A stretch of 64,000 bases of DNA from PALSA-600 sp037142875 (GCA_037142875.1 JBAWZV010000007.1:1-64000), one strand, 5' to 3'; positions 29,649 to 38,761 are shown, numbered from the stretch's first letter. The notes: generated by a model from the letters alone, not told the origin. Numbers and translations: made by a program.

Positions 29649-31649
29649 CTAGTCGATCGACGACTGCGCCACGCTCTCGAGTGCGGTGCCGACCGCCTCG
29701 AGCAGACCGAGCATACGGAAAGGCTTTGCGAGGTATCCGGTGCAGCCCGCGGCCAGACAGCGCTCCCGGTATTCGAGCATGGCGTGGGCGGTGATCGCGA
29801 TGATCGGAACCGGGGAGACACCACGCTCCCGTTCGTGATCGCGAATGCGTCTCGCCGCCTCGAGCCCATCCACCTTGGGCATCTCAACGTCCATCAGGAC
29901 AAGGTCGCAGTGACGGGCCCTCGCTATGGCCTCTTCACCGTCGAATGCGCGCTCGACGACATAGCCGGCCTTGCGGAGATACGCCTCGATCACGGCGTAG
30001 TTGGGATCATTGTCCTCGGCGACGAGAATTCGACTCGCGTGACTGGCTGCGGCTGATCGCGCGAAGCCGAGCAGCTCCTCGCCCGGCCTGTCCGGGACGG
30101 CTGCGCGGGGGAGGAGGCGGACGAGCGGCAGGGTCACGCGGAACTCGGAGCCATGGCCAGGGCTGCTGACCATGCCTATCGTCCCGCCGAGAGCGTGCAC
30201 CAGAGACCTCACGATATTGAGGCCCAGGCCGACTCCACCCTTGCGCCGGGTCGTCGAGCTGTCCGCTTGCGTGAACCGTTCGAAGATGGTCGATTGTGCC
30301 TCCTCGGAGATCCCGATCCCGGTATCGACAACCCGGATCTTGATCATCTCGCCGTCTACCATCGACGGCGAAAGATGGCTGACCGCAACTCTCACAGAGC
30401 CCTTGTCGGTGAACTTGACGGCATTCTCGGCAAGGTTCGTGACGATCTGGCGGAGGCGGTCAGGGTCGATCATGACCTGCGCGGGGAGCGACTCGTCCCA
30501 CATGAACCGGAAGGTCAGACCCTTGGCGGCGGCCCGATCGCCGATCTGACCGAGAGCCTCGTCGATGCATCGCCGGATCTCGACGGGGGCCGGCTCCATG
30601 TCGATCTGACCTGCCTCGATCTTCGAGACATCGAGAACGTCGCTGATGAGGCGTTCGAGGAGTTCGGCGTTGTCACCGATTCTCTCCAGATACGCCTGCA
30701 GAACCGTGGAGTCGCTGTCTTCGATCCGCGCGAGATCGGCGTACCCGAGAACCGCGTTCAGCGGGGTCCGCATCTCATGACTGACCGTCGCCAGGAACAG
30801 AGTCTTCGCCTCGTTCGCTGACTCCGCTTGGCGGAGAGCGGTTTCAAGCGCCTCCTGGGTGCGGCGCAGCTCCGTCGTGTCGTTCTGGATCGAGACAAAC
30901 CGTTCGATCTCGCCGCGGGCGTTCTTGATCGGTGTGATCTGAAGCCGGATCCAGTAGGGCTCGCCCGTGCTGGTGTAGTTGATCAACTCAGCCTCGCAGG
31001 ACTCCCCCTCCGCGAGTAGGGCCCTGATGCGTGCAACCGTCGTCTGATTGGTACCCGGTCCCTGCAGCAGATCTCCCGGCTTTCGTCCGGCGAGGTCGTC
31101 GATCGAGTACCCCGACCGCTTCGTGAACGCCTGGTTCACCCACTCGGTGCGGCCGTGCCGGTCGGTGATCACGACGAGGCTGTCGGTGTAGCTCGCCACG
31201 AGCGAGAGCTTCGCGAGCTCCGCCTGCACCTCCATTCGCTGCGAGACGTCACGGAGGGTGCCGACGGTTCCACCGCCCGGGATCAGCGCCGCCGAGATCT
31301 CCATGCACACCGTTCCGCCGTCCTTCTTGAGCAGGCGAATGAGCGGGCGCTCGCTCCCGTTCGCGGAGCCGGCGTCTGTCAGCGTCTGCGCATAGACCGA
31401 CCGGTCAACGGGCAGGACGAACTCGCTGAGGTGCCTGCCGAGGCACTCCGCCGGGCACTGTCCGATGGCCGCTTCCCAGGCCTGGTTCAGGAACACGATC
31501 ATGCCGTCGGAGTCGGTCTCGAACACGACCTCGGTTAGGAGTTCCACGCGGCGTCGCATCTGGTTCTCGGCCTCGACCAGCGCCTCGGTCAGACGGTAGG
31601 TCGCCTGAACGTGCAGGTCGGTTGTCAGGCTGTGATCGTCGTCGGGCAC
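29649..31649 (-). CDS. Hybrid sensor histidine kinase (PAS-PAS-HisKA-HATPase-REC)
   Basis: 666 residues. PAS 1 (about 35-140), PAS 2 (about 150-270; LOV-like GRKPGDLLQGPGTNQTTVAR, but without the flavin-binding Cys, so not photoactive), HisKA with the phospho-His in LATVSHEMRTPLNAVLGYA, HATPase (NLAENAVKF, DTGIGI, GVGLGLNI), and a receiver domain with EDNDPN, phospho-Asp in LVLMDVEMP, and lysine in LAKPF. It is cytoplasmic, with no membrane helices. Start problem: the best start by context is ATG 31663, 6 nt from TAGTCT (minus strand), but a run of eight C puts it out of frame. GTG 31649 follows the run. The cysteine-hydrolase gene lies just upstream on the same strand. Confidence 0.88.
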   Translation of the reverse strand: MPDDDHSLTTDLHVQATYRLTEALVEAENQMRRRVELLTEVVFETDSDGMIVFLNQAWEAAIGQCPAECLGRHLSEFVLPVDRSVYAQTLTDAGSANGSERPLIRLLKKDGGTVCMEISAALIPGGGTVGTLRDVSQRMEVQAELAKLSLVASYTDSLVVITDRHGRTEWVNQAFTKRSGYSIDDLAGRKPGDLLQGPGTNQTTVARIRALLAEGESCEAELINYTSTGEPYWIRLQITPIKNARGEIERFVSIQNDTTELRRTQEALETALRQAESANEAKTLFLATVSHEMRTPLNAVLGYADLARIEDSDSTVLQAYLERIGDNAELLERLISDVLDVSKIEAGQIDMEPAPVEIRRCIDEALGQIGDRAAAKGLTFRFMWDESLPAQVMIDPDRLRQIVTNLAENAVKFTDKGSVRVAVSHLSPSMVDGEMIKIRVVDTGIGISEEAQSTIFERFTQADSSTTRRKGGVGLGLNIVRSLVHALGGTIGMVSSPGHGSEFRVTLPLVRLLPRAAVPDRPGEELLGFARSAAASHASRILVAEDNDPNYAVIEAYLRKAGYVVERAFDGEEAIARARHCDLVLMDVEMPKVDGLEAARRIRDHERERGVSPVPIIAITAHAMLEYRERCLAAGCTGYLAKPFRMLGLLEAVGTALESVAQSSID

Positions 31650-31650
31650 T

Positions 31651-31658
31651 GGGGGGGG
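31651..31658 (-). repeat. C8 homopolymer at the kinase translation start
   Basis: Eight consecutive C (minus strand) lie between ATG 31663 and GTG 31649. With eight, the ATG frame stops after 12 codons. With nine, it reads MSPPPVPDDDHS and enters the kinase. It is either a slippage-prone switch or a sequencing/assembly length error. Confidence 0.6.
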
Positions 31659-31676
31659 CTCATGCCGCGAGACTAG

Positions 31677-32288
31677 TCAGGCTGCGAACGCGTAGAAGCC
31701 GAGCGCGATATCCGAGCTGACGGCAACGTCGCCGTAGAGCGGGAAGATGCTCTTGCAGAAGAAGTCCTGCTCGGACGGTGTGCGTGCGGACGTGCAGTCC
31801 GACAGCACCGTGACGTGGTACCCGCGCTCGTAGGCGGCTCGACCGGTGGAGTCGATGCAGAGCGAGGTGATCATGCCGGCAACGAGAAGATCCTTGACCT
31901 CGCGCTCCTCGAGCACCGCGTCGAGCGTCGTGTTCGAGAACGCGTTGAAACCGACCTTCCCGGTCACGTACATGACGCGATCGCCGAAGGCGAGCATCTC
32001 GGGGATCGTGTCCGCGCCGGTGCTTCCGGCCTTGAACGCGCCGGACTCCTTGATCGTGTTCAGGATGCCGGTGGGGCTGGCAAGCGCTCGGTAGTCGGGC
32101 TCGAGCACGATCGGGGTGCAGATGAGCGTGACGGGCGTGTCGGCGACCGCTTCGATGAACGCGAGCGTGTTGGCGAGAACGCTGTCGATGCGTTTCGGCT
32201 CCGCGACGACGCCGCGCAGAATCCCGTCTGCAGCGAAGTAGTCGTTCTGGTATCCGACCATCACGACGGCACTGGTTCTTGGATCCAT
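31677..32288 (-). CDS. Isochorismatase-like cysteine hydrolase
   Basis: 203 residues with the alpha/beta fold of the isochorismatase/nicotinamidase group. The catalytic Asp is in VMVGYQNDYF (D16), a Lys in YVTGKVGFNAF, and the nucleophile Cys in GMITSLCIDSTGRAAYERGY. The cis-peptide loop and the family's C-terminal ARTPSEQDFF are present. It hydrolyses an amide or a related bond on a small molecule; substrate unknown. GGAG is 8 nt before the ATG. It lies directly upstream of the hybrid kinase on the same strand. Confidence 0.88.
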   Translation of the reverse strand: MDPRTSAVVMVGYQNDYFAADGILRGVVAEPKRIDSVLANTLAFIEAVADTPVTLICTPIVLEPDYRALASPTGILNTIKESGAFKAGSTGADTIPEMLAFGDRVMYVTGKVGFNAFSNTTLDAVLEEREVKDLLVAGMITSLCIDSTGRAAYERGYHVTVLSDCTSARTPSEQDFFCKSIFPLYGDVAVSSDIALGFYAFAA

Positions 32289-32449
32289 GGTGAAGACTCC
32301 ATTCCGGGGGACGCGCTAGCTGAGGTCGGCTTCACCCGGTCGTGAAACGGCGGCCGGACGTCGTCCGACGATAGGCCCTCATGTTCTGGGCCACGTCCGA
32401 ATCACGTCAAGAGACGGTGAAGCGCGGCATCTAGCCGACTGAGGCCGCG

Positions 32450-33496
32450 TTACTCGTAGAAGGTGACGACCGCGAGGATCACGTAGAGCGCGATCAACGC
32501 GACACCTTCGAAGCGTGTGGCCTCGCCGTCCTCGGTGATCTGCCAGAGCGCAAGCCCGGTGAGCAGCAGCGCGCCGATGTACACCGGTGCGAGGGCGAAC
32601 GTGAGCGGCGTCGCGAACAGGAGCGAGACGAGGACGAGCGCCGGAAAGAGGAACGCGGTGATCTGGGCGACCGAGTTCTTGACGACCGAGATCGCAAGGT
32701 CGGCCTCGCCCTTGAGCGCAAGCACGACGCCGGCGGTGTTCTCGACCGCGTTCCCGGCGATCGCGACGATTACGAGGCCGGCGAACGCCTTCGGGACTCC
32801 GAGCCTGTCCATCGAGGGCGTCAGCGCGGTGACGAACCAGTCCGAGACGAACGCCGCCCCGAGGCCCGCAACCGCAAGGAGGCCGAGAGCCACGCCCATC
32901 GAGATCTTTGGGCTGCCGTGTGACGGCTCTTTCGGAGTGTCGGAGCGGATGTAGTCGACCAGCCACACGAGGTAGGTCGCGAGGAGCGCGATGGCGCCGA
33001 TGATCGAGATCGCTTTGACGTGATGCGATGCACGGTCGCCGCTCGCGGTCGAGATTCCGAGGATCACGATCAGGAAGCTCGCGAGCATCATCAGGATCGC
33101 GTTGTCCTTGGCGAGACGCGGCTTGAAACGCATGATCCCGTCCGGGCTTGCCTTGCAGCCGGCGATGATCGCGAGGCCGAGCACGAACAGCGCGTTCGCA
33201 AAGATCGAACCGATGATCGAGGTCTGCGCGACGACAACCTCGCCCGCCGACAGCGCGAAGATGACGATGAAGAACTCCGGCAGGTTGCCGAGCGTCGACT
33301 GCAGCACACCCGTCACTGCGGGCCCGAACCGCTCCCCGACCTGCTCGGTGGAAAACGAAACGATCCACGCGAGTCCAGCGAGTGCGACCGTGGCAACCAC
33401 GAACGTCAGCAGGGGCGACGCGTGGTTGTAGTGCGCCACGCCCGCCGTCGCAGTTGCCACGACGATGGCGCAGACGAGAATCCAGGTGGTACGCAC
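32450..33496 (-). CDS. Calcium/cation exchanger, CaCA family (CAX-like)
   Basis: 348 residues with about eleven helices in two inverted halves. The alpha repeats, with the acidic residues that bind Ca2+, are GPAVTGVLQSTLGNLPEFFI and AGNAVENTAGVVLALKGEAD followed by LAISVVKNSVAQI. They match CAX-type Ca2+/H+ antiporters. It should export calcium, driven by protons. I chose GTG 33496: TAGCCT (minus strand) lies 7 nt before it, and the upstream extension to 33589 is Gly/Ala-rich and overlaps the divergent gene. 160 bp without evident features separates it from the cysteine-hydrolase gene. Confidence 0.9.
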   Translation of the reverse strand: MRTTWILVCAIVVATATAGVAHYNHASPLLTFVVATVALAGLAWIVSFSTEQVGERFGPAVTGVLQSTLGNLPEFFIVIFALSAGEVVVAQTSIIGSIFANALFVLGLAIIAGCKASPDGIMRFKPRLAKDNAILMMLASFLIVILGISTASGDRASHHVKAISIIGAIALLATYLVWLVDYIRSDTPKEPSHGSPKISMGVALGLLAVAGLGAAFVSDWFVTALTPSMDRLGVPKAFAGLVIVAIAGNAVENTAGVVLALKGEADLAISVVKNSVAQITAFLFPALVLVSLLFATPLTFALAPVYIGALLLTGLALWQITEDGEATRFEGVALIALYVILAVVTFYE

Positions 33497-33575
33497 GGCA
33501 GAGAGGCTAGCGGCCGGGTTTGTCGGAACACCGCCGGAACCGGCACCTGCTCGCCCACCGGTACCGTCGCGGGCG

Positions 33576-34058
33576 ATGGCCGAGGGCATCGTTCACCGCG
33601 AACAGCTTGTGCCGCTTCCGGTCGACGAGACGTTCGCCTTCTTTGCGGACGCCTTCAACCTTGAGGCGATCACCCCGTCGTGGCTGTGCTTTCGGGTGCT
33701 CACGCCGGCGCCCATCGTGATGGGGGTCGGCGCGCTGATCGACTATCGCCTTGCGCTCCACCGGGTGCCGGTCAGATGGCGGACACGGATCGCGGCGTGG
33801 GAGCCCGGCAAGCGGTTCGTCGACGTTCAGCTCAGCGGCCCCTTCACGGCCTGGGAACACACCCACACATTCACACCGACCGAGGGTGGGACGCTGATCC
33901 GCGACGTGGTGCGCTATCGAGTGCCGTTTGGTCCGCTTGGGGAGATTGCGCGTCGGATTCTCGTTCGTCGGGATGTCGAGCGTATCTTCGACCACCGGGT
34001 TGTCGCGGTCGAGCGCCTGCTAGGGCGCGCGCCGAACGACCGCAGCCCCGCCGGCTGA
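33576..34058 (+). CDS. SRPBCC-family ligand-binding protein
   Basis: 160 residues, helix-grip fold: VHREQLVPLPVDETFAFFAD, NLEAITPSWLCFRVLTPAPI, GALIDYRLALHRVPVRWRTR, FVDVQLSGPFTAWEHTHTFT, and a long C-terminal helix (DVERIFDHRVVAVERLLGR). This is the START-like domain of the CoxG/cyclase type, often annotated as cell-division inhibitor-like. It binds a hydrophobic ligand; no catalytic role can be assigned. TACCGT 8 nt before ATG 33576 marks a leaderless start. A paralogue lies at 46679, next to photolyase. Confidence 0.82.
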   Translation: MAEGIVHREQLVPLPVDETFAFFADAFNLEAITPSWLCFRVLTPAPIVMGVGALIDYRLALHRVPVRWRTRIAAWEPGKRFVDVQLSGPFTAWEHTHTFTPTEGGTLIRDVVRYRVPFGPLGEIARRILVRRDVERIFDHRVVAVERLLGRAPNDRSPAG

Positions 34059-34073
34059 GCCGCGCGTCCGGGG

Positions 34074-37000
34074 CTACCAGCCCGATGCGGTCGGACTAGT
34101 CCAGGTGCTCGTGGAGAGCGTCAATCCGAGAATGCTCTGGTGCCCGGAGCTCGGCGTGTAACCGGGACGTCCAGCGGTCACACCGGTTGAGATCCTGGTC
34201 GTCGCCGACGCAGTGCCGAGCGTCAGAGTCAGCGTCTTCGTTGTCGGGCTGTAGACGAGCGTGGAGCCGGTGAAGGTGACGTTGGATGAGCTCAGGTAGT
34301 GCGCACCGAGGCGGATCGTGCCCAGGGCGAACGTGCATGACGACGCCGTCGTCACGGTGAGCCTGTCGCCGCTGCTTCCAGATGACGAGGTGACGGTCAG
34401 CGTGACCCCCGTCAGTGTCTGGGTGTTCGCATCGCCTGTCCAGGCCGAGCAGAAGGTGGAGACCTTCATCGGCTGCGAGAAGCCGATCGTGGCGGTGTCG
34501 CCTGAGCCGACCGTTCCGGCGACACCATGGTTCGCCAGGACGACGCTCGCGACGGTCGGCGCGGTGTTGTCGGCGACCACGATGGTGTTCGAGGCGCCCG
34601 TTGGCGTGAGGCCCGTGCGGGTGGCAACGAGGGTGTACGCGCCGCCCGCCGACGTTCCGCTGATCTTGCAGTTCTGGAAGGCCGCGACACCGGCGACCGC
34701 TGCGACGGTCATGCTCGTACAGGAGAGCGTGCCGGCCGCCGGGCCGGATGCGATCGCGAGCGTGACGTTGCCGGTGTCGGTGGCCACGACGTTCCCGCTC
34801 GCATCCTGGATGCTCACGCTCGGTGAGGTCTGGAAGGCTGTCCCGATCGCGACGCCGCCGACGGGCTGGGACGTGAACGCGAGCTTCGTCGCAGATCCTG
34901 CCGTGATGACCACGTTGCTGGAAGGGGCTGTTGCGGTGAGGCCGAGGCGGGTGGCGGTGAGGGTGTACGTCCCCGTGGCGGCGGTGCCGGTGATCTGGCA
35001 GTTGGTGAAGGTTGCGACGCCGGCGACGGCTGCGACGGTGGTGTTGGTGCAGGTCAGTGCGCCTGCGGCGGGGCCGGTTGCGATTGCGAGGGTGACGTTG
35101 CCGGTGTCGGTGGTGACAGGGTTGCCGTAGGCGTCCTGCACGGTGACTGCGGGTGAGGTCGCGAGCGTTGCGCCCTCGCTGACGCCGCCGACGGGCTGGG
35201 TTGTGTAGGTGAGCTTGGTTGCGCTGCCTGCGGTGATCACGACGTTGCTGGAGGCGCCGGTTTGAGTGAGTCCGGTTCGGGTGGCGGTGAGGGTGTAGGT
35301 GCCTGCTGCGGCGGTGCCGGTGATCTGGCAGTTGGTGAAGGTTGCGACGCCGGCGACGGCTGCGACGGTGGTGTTGGTGCAGGTCAGTGCGCCTGCGGCG
35401 GGGCCGGTTGCGATTGCGAGGGTGACGTTGCCGGTGTCGGTGGTGACGGTGTTGCCGTAGGCGTCCTGCACCTTGGCGACCGGGGCGGTTGCGAGGTTGA
35501 CGCCTTCGGCGACGCCGCCGACGGGCTGGGTTGTGTAGGTGAGCTTGGTTGCGCTGCCTGCGGTGATCACGACGTTGCTGGAGGCGCCGGTTTGAGTGAG
35601 TCCGGTTCGGGTGGCGGTGAGGGTGTAGGTGCCTGCTGCGGCGGTGCCGGTGATCTGGCAGTTGGTGAACGTTGCGACGCCGCCAACCGCGCTGACGCTC
35701 GTACTTGTGCAGCCGAGTGCGCCCGCTGACGGGCCGCTGTTGAGTGTCAGGGTCACACCGCCGGTGTCACTCGTGACGACGTTGCCGTAGGAGTCCTGAA
35801 CGGCCACGACGGGCGAGGTCGAGAAGTTGACGCCCTCGGCGACGCCTCCGACCGGCTGGGTCATGTACGCGAGCTTCGTTGCCGCGGCGACGTTGATCAC
35901 GACGTTGCTTGAGGCTCCGGTTGGGCTGAGGCCGGTGCGGGTGCCGGTGAGGGTGTAGCTGCCTGCGGCGGCGGTGCCGGTGATCTTGCAGTTCGCGAAC
36001 GTCGCCACGCCGGCCGCTGCCGCCACCGAGTTGGCCGTGCACGCGAGCGTGCCGGCGCCGGGGCCGCTAGCGACTGCCAGCGCGACGTTGCCCGTATCCG
36101 ACGTCACGACGTTGCCGTAGGCGTCCTGCACCGCGACAACAGGAGACGTTGTGAAGTTCGTCCCCTCGGTGACGTTCCCGACAGGCTGGGTCGTGTAGGC
36201 GAGCTTGGACGCTGCGCCGATGTTGATCACGACGTTGTTCGACGCCGGGGTCTGGGAGACGCCCGCTCGCGTTGCCACCAGGGCGTATGTCCCGGCCGCC
36301 GCCGTCCCGGTGATCTTGCAGCTCGTGAACGTCGCGACACCGGCAACCGCGTTGATCGTGGGGAAGTTGCTGTTGGAGCAGGTCAGGACACCACCTGCGG
36401 GGCCGCCGTTGATCGAGAGCGTCACCGCTCCGGTGTCGCTCGTGATCACGTTGCCGGTGCTGTCCTCGACCTTGACCACCGGTGACGTTCCGAAGTTGAC
36501 GCCTTCGGCCACGCCGCCGACCGGCTGGGTCGTGAACACGAGCTTGTTCGCCGTCCCTGCGCTGACGACGACGTTGTTTGAGTTCCCTGTTCCGGTGAGG
36601 CCGCTGCGTGTTGCCGCGAGCGTGTATGTGCCAGCGGCGCTCAAGCCGGTGATCTGGCAGTTCGTGAACGTCGCCACGCCGGCGACCGCCGTAACCGTCG
36701 GGAAGCCAGCGTTCGAACACGTGAGCGAGCCGCCGCTGGGGCCGCTCGTGATCGCGAGGGTGATGGTTCCGGAGTCAGCCGTGACGACATTCCCCGCCGA
36801 GTCCTTAACCTTCACCACCGGCGAGATTGAGAACGTCGTTCCAGCAGGGCCTCCGGCGGTCGGCTGCGTGGTGAAGACGAGTTGCGACGCCGCACCGGAG
36901 GTGAGGGTGACGCTGCTCGCCGTGCTCGCCCCAGTCCATGTTCGCCAGATCGCCTTCACCACGTAGGTGTGGCTCCCGGCGGAGAGACCCGTGTCGGTGC

Positions 37001-37331
37001 AACTCGTCACCGTCGTGGGGGAACTCGATGTGGGACATCCGGTCGGTGACCCTCCGTCTCGCGAGACCGAGTAGGTGACAGCTCCGCTCGAGCCTGCGGG
37101 GACGGCAACGGTCGACCATGCGAGCGAGACCTGACCGGCGCCGGCGGTCGCTGACGTGATCGTCGGTGACCCGAGTCCTCCTGTCGTGACCGTCCCCGAC
37201 GCCTTCCCCGTCGAGCTGAGGTAGGCAAACGCGGTGACGGCCAGCAGCAGGACGGCGATCGCAGCCGACGGAACGACGAGCCGACGGAGCAACAGGGCGG
37301 CCCCGCAAGGGGTGGAGGAGGTTCGCCTCAC
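34074..37331 (-). CDS. Large secreted repeat protein, seven 110-residue Ig-like repeats
   Basis: 1085 residues. N-terminal membrane/signal segment (LVVPSAAIAVLLLAVTAFAY followed by LSSTGKASGT), an FN3-like domain (about 55-145), seven tandem 110-residue repeats (148-923; each ATKLxYTTQPVGGVAEG..., VQDAYGN, DTGNVTLAI, NCQITGTAAAGTYTLTATR), and a C-terminal beta domain of about 160 residues with two Cys. The repeats resemble bacterial Ig-like/invasin-type modules of adhesins. It has no LPxTG and no visible anchor besides the N-terminus. The GTG start overlaps the upstream stop (GTGA). It is the last gene of the surface-protein operon; the STGKASG motif after the signal is shared with the 165-residue protein. 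Confidence 0.8.
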   Translation of the reverse strand: MRRTSSTPCGAALLLRRLVVPSAAIAVLLLAVTAFAYLSSTGKASGTVTTGGLGSPTITSATAGAGQVSLAWSTVAVPAGSSGAVTYSVSRDGGSPTGCPTSSSPTTVTSCTDTGLSAGSHTYVVKAIWRTWTGASTASSVTLTSGAASQLVFTTQPTAGGPAGTTFSISPVVKVKDSAGNVVTADSGTITLAITSGPSGGSLTCSNAGFPTVTAVAGVATFTNCQITGLSAAGTYTLAATRSGLTGTGNSNNVVVSAGTANKLVFTTQPVGGVAEGVNFGTSPVVKVEDSTGNVITSDTGAVTLSINGGPAGGVLTCSNSNFPTINAVAGVATFTSCKITGTAAAGTYALVATRAGVSQTPASNNVVINIGAASKLAYTTQPVGNVTEGTNFTTSPVVAVQDAYGNVVTSDTGNVALAVASGPGAGTLACTANSVAAAAGVATFANCKITGTAAAGSYTLTGTRTGLSPTGASSNVVINVAAATKLAYMTQPVGGVAEGVNFSTSPVVAVQDSYGNVVTSDTGGVTLTLNSGPSAGALGCTSTSVSAVGGVATFTNCQITGTAAAGTYTLTATRTGLTQTGASSNVVITAGSATKLTYTTQPVGGVAEGVNLATAPVAKVQDAYGNTVTTDTGNVTLAIATGPAAGALTCTNTTVAAVAGVATFTNCQITGTAAAGTYTLTATRTGLTQTGASSNVVITAGSATKLTYTTQPVGGVSEGATLATSPAVTVQDAYGNPVTTDTGNVTLAIATGPAAGALTCTNTTVAAVAGVATFTNCQITGTAATGTYTLTATRLGLTATAPSSNVVITAGSATKLAFTSQPVGGVAIGTAFQTSPSVSIQDASGNVVATDTGNVTLAIASGPAAGTLSCTSMTVAAVAGVAAFQNCKISGTSAGGAYTLVATRTGLTPTGASNTIVVADNTAPTVASVVLANHGVAGTVGSGDTATIGFSQPMKVSTFCSAWTGDANTQTLTGVTLTVTSSSGSSGDRLTVTTASSCTFALGTIRLGAHYLSSSNVTFTGSTLVYSPTTKTLTLTLGTASATTRISTGVTAGRPGYTPSSGHQSILGLTLSTSTWTSPTASGW
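34563..36890 (-). repeat. Seven tandem 330-bp coding repeats
   Basis: The array has a 330-bp period. For example, GCGGTGCCGGTGATCTGG recurs at 34981, 35311 and 35641. Units near 35190-35340 and 35520-35670 look identical over about 150 bp, while outer units are diverged. This points to recent duplication or gene conversion in the centre of the array. Confidence 0.9.
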
Positions 37332-38641
37332 GAGGCGCCGTCGTAGCTGAGGGTGATGGTCACGCCCTTACAGCCGTCCTGGTTCACTGGACGGTCGATC
37401 AGTCGGACGCCCGGCCACGTGCTCTGCGCAAACCCGAGTGACTGCAGGCTCGAGAGTCCCGAGGGGATCAGGAAGGGGTATTCCCCGCTGAACTGCGTCA
37501 CGGCGAAGTCCGCGATCGTGCAAGGAGTCGATGTGCGAGCGTTGGGGGCAGAGACCGACGAGATCGCCACGGTGAGGTTTGCCACCCGCACGCCGTCCGC
37601 CCCGCTGCCGCCGTTGCCGACGTTCGGGTTCGAGAAGGTCAGGTTGATGGGTGAGGGCGCCGCGCCGGGATAGAGCAGCGCCGCCGCATTCCCGCTCACG
37701 GTGTAGGGAAGCCCGGCACGCACGCCGGTGACGATCCATCTCTTCGTGATCGTCGCCGAGGGGTTTCCCGCCCTGTCCATAGCAACGACCGAGAAGGTGT
37801 GGGTTCCGGCGGTCACGACGATCGTCAGCGGGCTGACGCACGCGCTGGCCTTGCCGGCGTCTACGCGACACGTCGTCGAAGCAATGCCCGACCCGCTGCC
37901 GTCAGTCCCGTTCCAGGTGAACGTCGTAGCCGTCGTCGCACTCCTCTTCGGCGGCGTCTGGGTGAATGACACGACCGGAGCGATCGTGTCGACCATCCAC
38001 GTCTGTGACGTGATCGTCGACGGGTTGCTCGCCGGATCGAGGGATTCGACATCGAAGGTGTGGCTTCCCTGTGTGAGACCGGAGTATGCGGCCGGGCTTG
38101 CGCACGCGGTGAACGGGGAGCCGTCAAGGCGGCAGCGGAAGCGGAGCGCCGCGTCGTTGTCACTGCCGTTGCGTGCGTTCGAGCGCGAGACCTCGAGACC
38201 GGTGAATGTGAACGTCGCCTTCGTCGAGGGAGAGAACTCGGGCGGTGCCGACGTGATCAGCGGAGCAGGGGGCGGGCTCGTGTCGACTGTCCAGCTGACC
38301 GTCGTCGCACTCGATGTTCTGGTGTCTACGATCGCGCGAACCTGGAAGGTGTGTGTTCCTGCGCCGAGGCCGGTGTACGCCTTCGAGCTCGGGCGAGTGG
38401 TGCCGCAGTCACCGAACACTGACGTGTCCAGCGCGCACTGGAACTTCGTCACGACCTGAGCGTCCGTGTAGCTGAACGACGCCGAGGTCTGATTGGTGCT
38501 CACGGCGGGGGTCATGGTGATCGAGGGCGGCGTGGGGACGCCAGCCGCTGACTTTCCGATGGCGACGAGCGCGAAGACACTGATGAGAAGCACGCCGACG
38601 ACGGTGCGTCTCATCGCTGCCTTCCCGAATCGTGCTGCCAT
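37328..38641 (-). CDS. Secreted protein with Ig-like domains and TasA-operon-like context
   Basis: 437 residues. Signal peptide (VVGVLLISVFALVAIGKSAA), three Ig-like domains of about 95 residues each with paired Cys (FQCALDTSVFGDCG, FRCRLDGSPFTACA, TTCRVDAGKASACV, all of the 'CxLDxxxxxxC' type seen in actinobacterial surface proteins), then a unique C-terminal beta domain ending VNQDGCKGVTITLSYDGAS. That tail matches SNQDGCKNATVPLYLAAS of the 165-residue protein encoded upstream, so the two share a C-terminal domain. GGAG precedes the ATG. It lies downstream of a strong hairpin and overlaps the 1085-residue gene (GTGA). Confidence 0.78.
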   Translation of the reverse strand: MAARFGKAAMRRTVVGVLLISVFALVAIGKSAAGVPTPPSITMTPAVSTNQTSASFSYTDAQVVTKFQCALDTSVFGDCGTTRPSSKAYTGLGAGTHTFQVRAIVDTRTSSATTVSWTVDTSPPPAPLITSAPPEFSPSTKATFTFTGLEVSRSNARNGSDNDAALRFRCRLDGSPFTACASPAAYSGLTQGSHTFDVESLDPASNPSTITSQTWMVDTIAPVVSFTQTPPKRSATTATTFTWNGTDGSGSGIASTTCRVDAGKASACVSPLTIVVTAGTHTFSVVAMDRAGNPSATITKRWIVTGVRAGLPYTVSGNAAALLYPGAAPSPINLTFSNPNVGNGGSGADGVRVANLTVAISSVSAPNARTSTPCTIADFAVTQFSGEYPFLIPSGLSSLQSLGFAQSTWPGVRLIDRPVNQDGCKGVTITLSYDGAS

Positions 38642-38713
38642 TCCGTGCTCCTCTGCCTGGTGTCGTCCTCTCCCGAGACGGGCGGTCGCCGTCAGAGCGC
38701 AGGAGAAGAAGGG

Positions 38714-38746
38714 AGAGGTGGGGGCGAACCATCCGCCCCCACCTCT
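38714..38746 (-). terminator. Intercistronic 13-bp hairpin
   Basis: AGAGGTGGGGGCG, loop AACCATC, CGCCCCCACCTCT is a perfect 13-bp stem between the 165-residue gene (stop at 38762) and the 437-residue gene (start 38641). On the minus strand it is followed by CCCTTCTTCTCC, a weak U-tract. It is likely a partial terminator or an mRNA-stabilising stem that favours the first gene's product. Confidence 0.7.
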
Positions 38747-38761
38747 GGGTCGTTGCGCCTA

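Noticed and set aside
30880..31200. LOV photoreceptor domain in the 29649-31649 kinase
   Set aside because: The segment GRKPGDLLQGP resembles LOV but lacks the flavin-binding cysteine (GxNCRFLQ), so it is an ordinary PAS domain.
32289..32449. Small gene or RNA in the gap between the cysteine hydrolase and the cation exchanger
   Set aside because: Only weak dyads (GGCCC...GGGCC) and no coding pattern or clear terminator are visible.
34563..36890. CRISPR-like or intergenic tandem repeats
   Set aside because: The 330-bp periodicity is in frame within one gene and encodes 110-residue protein repeats; there are no spacers.
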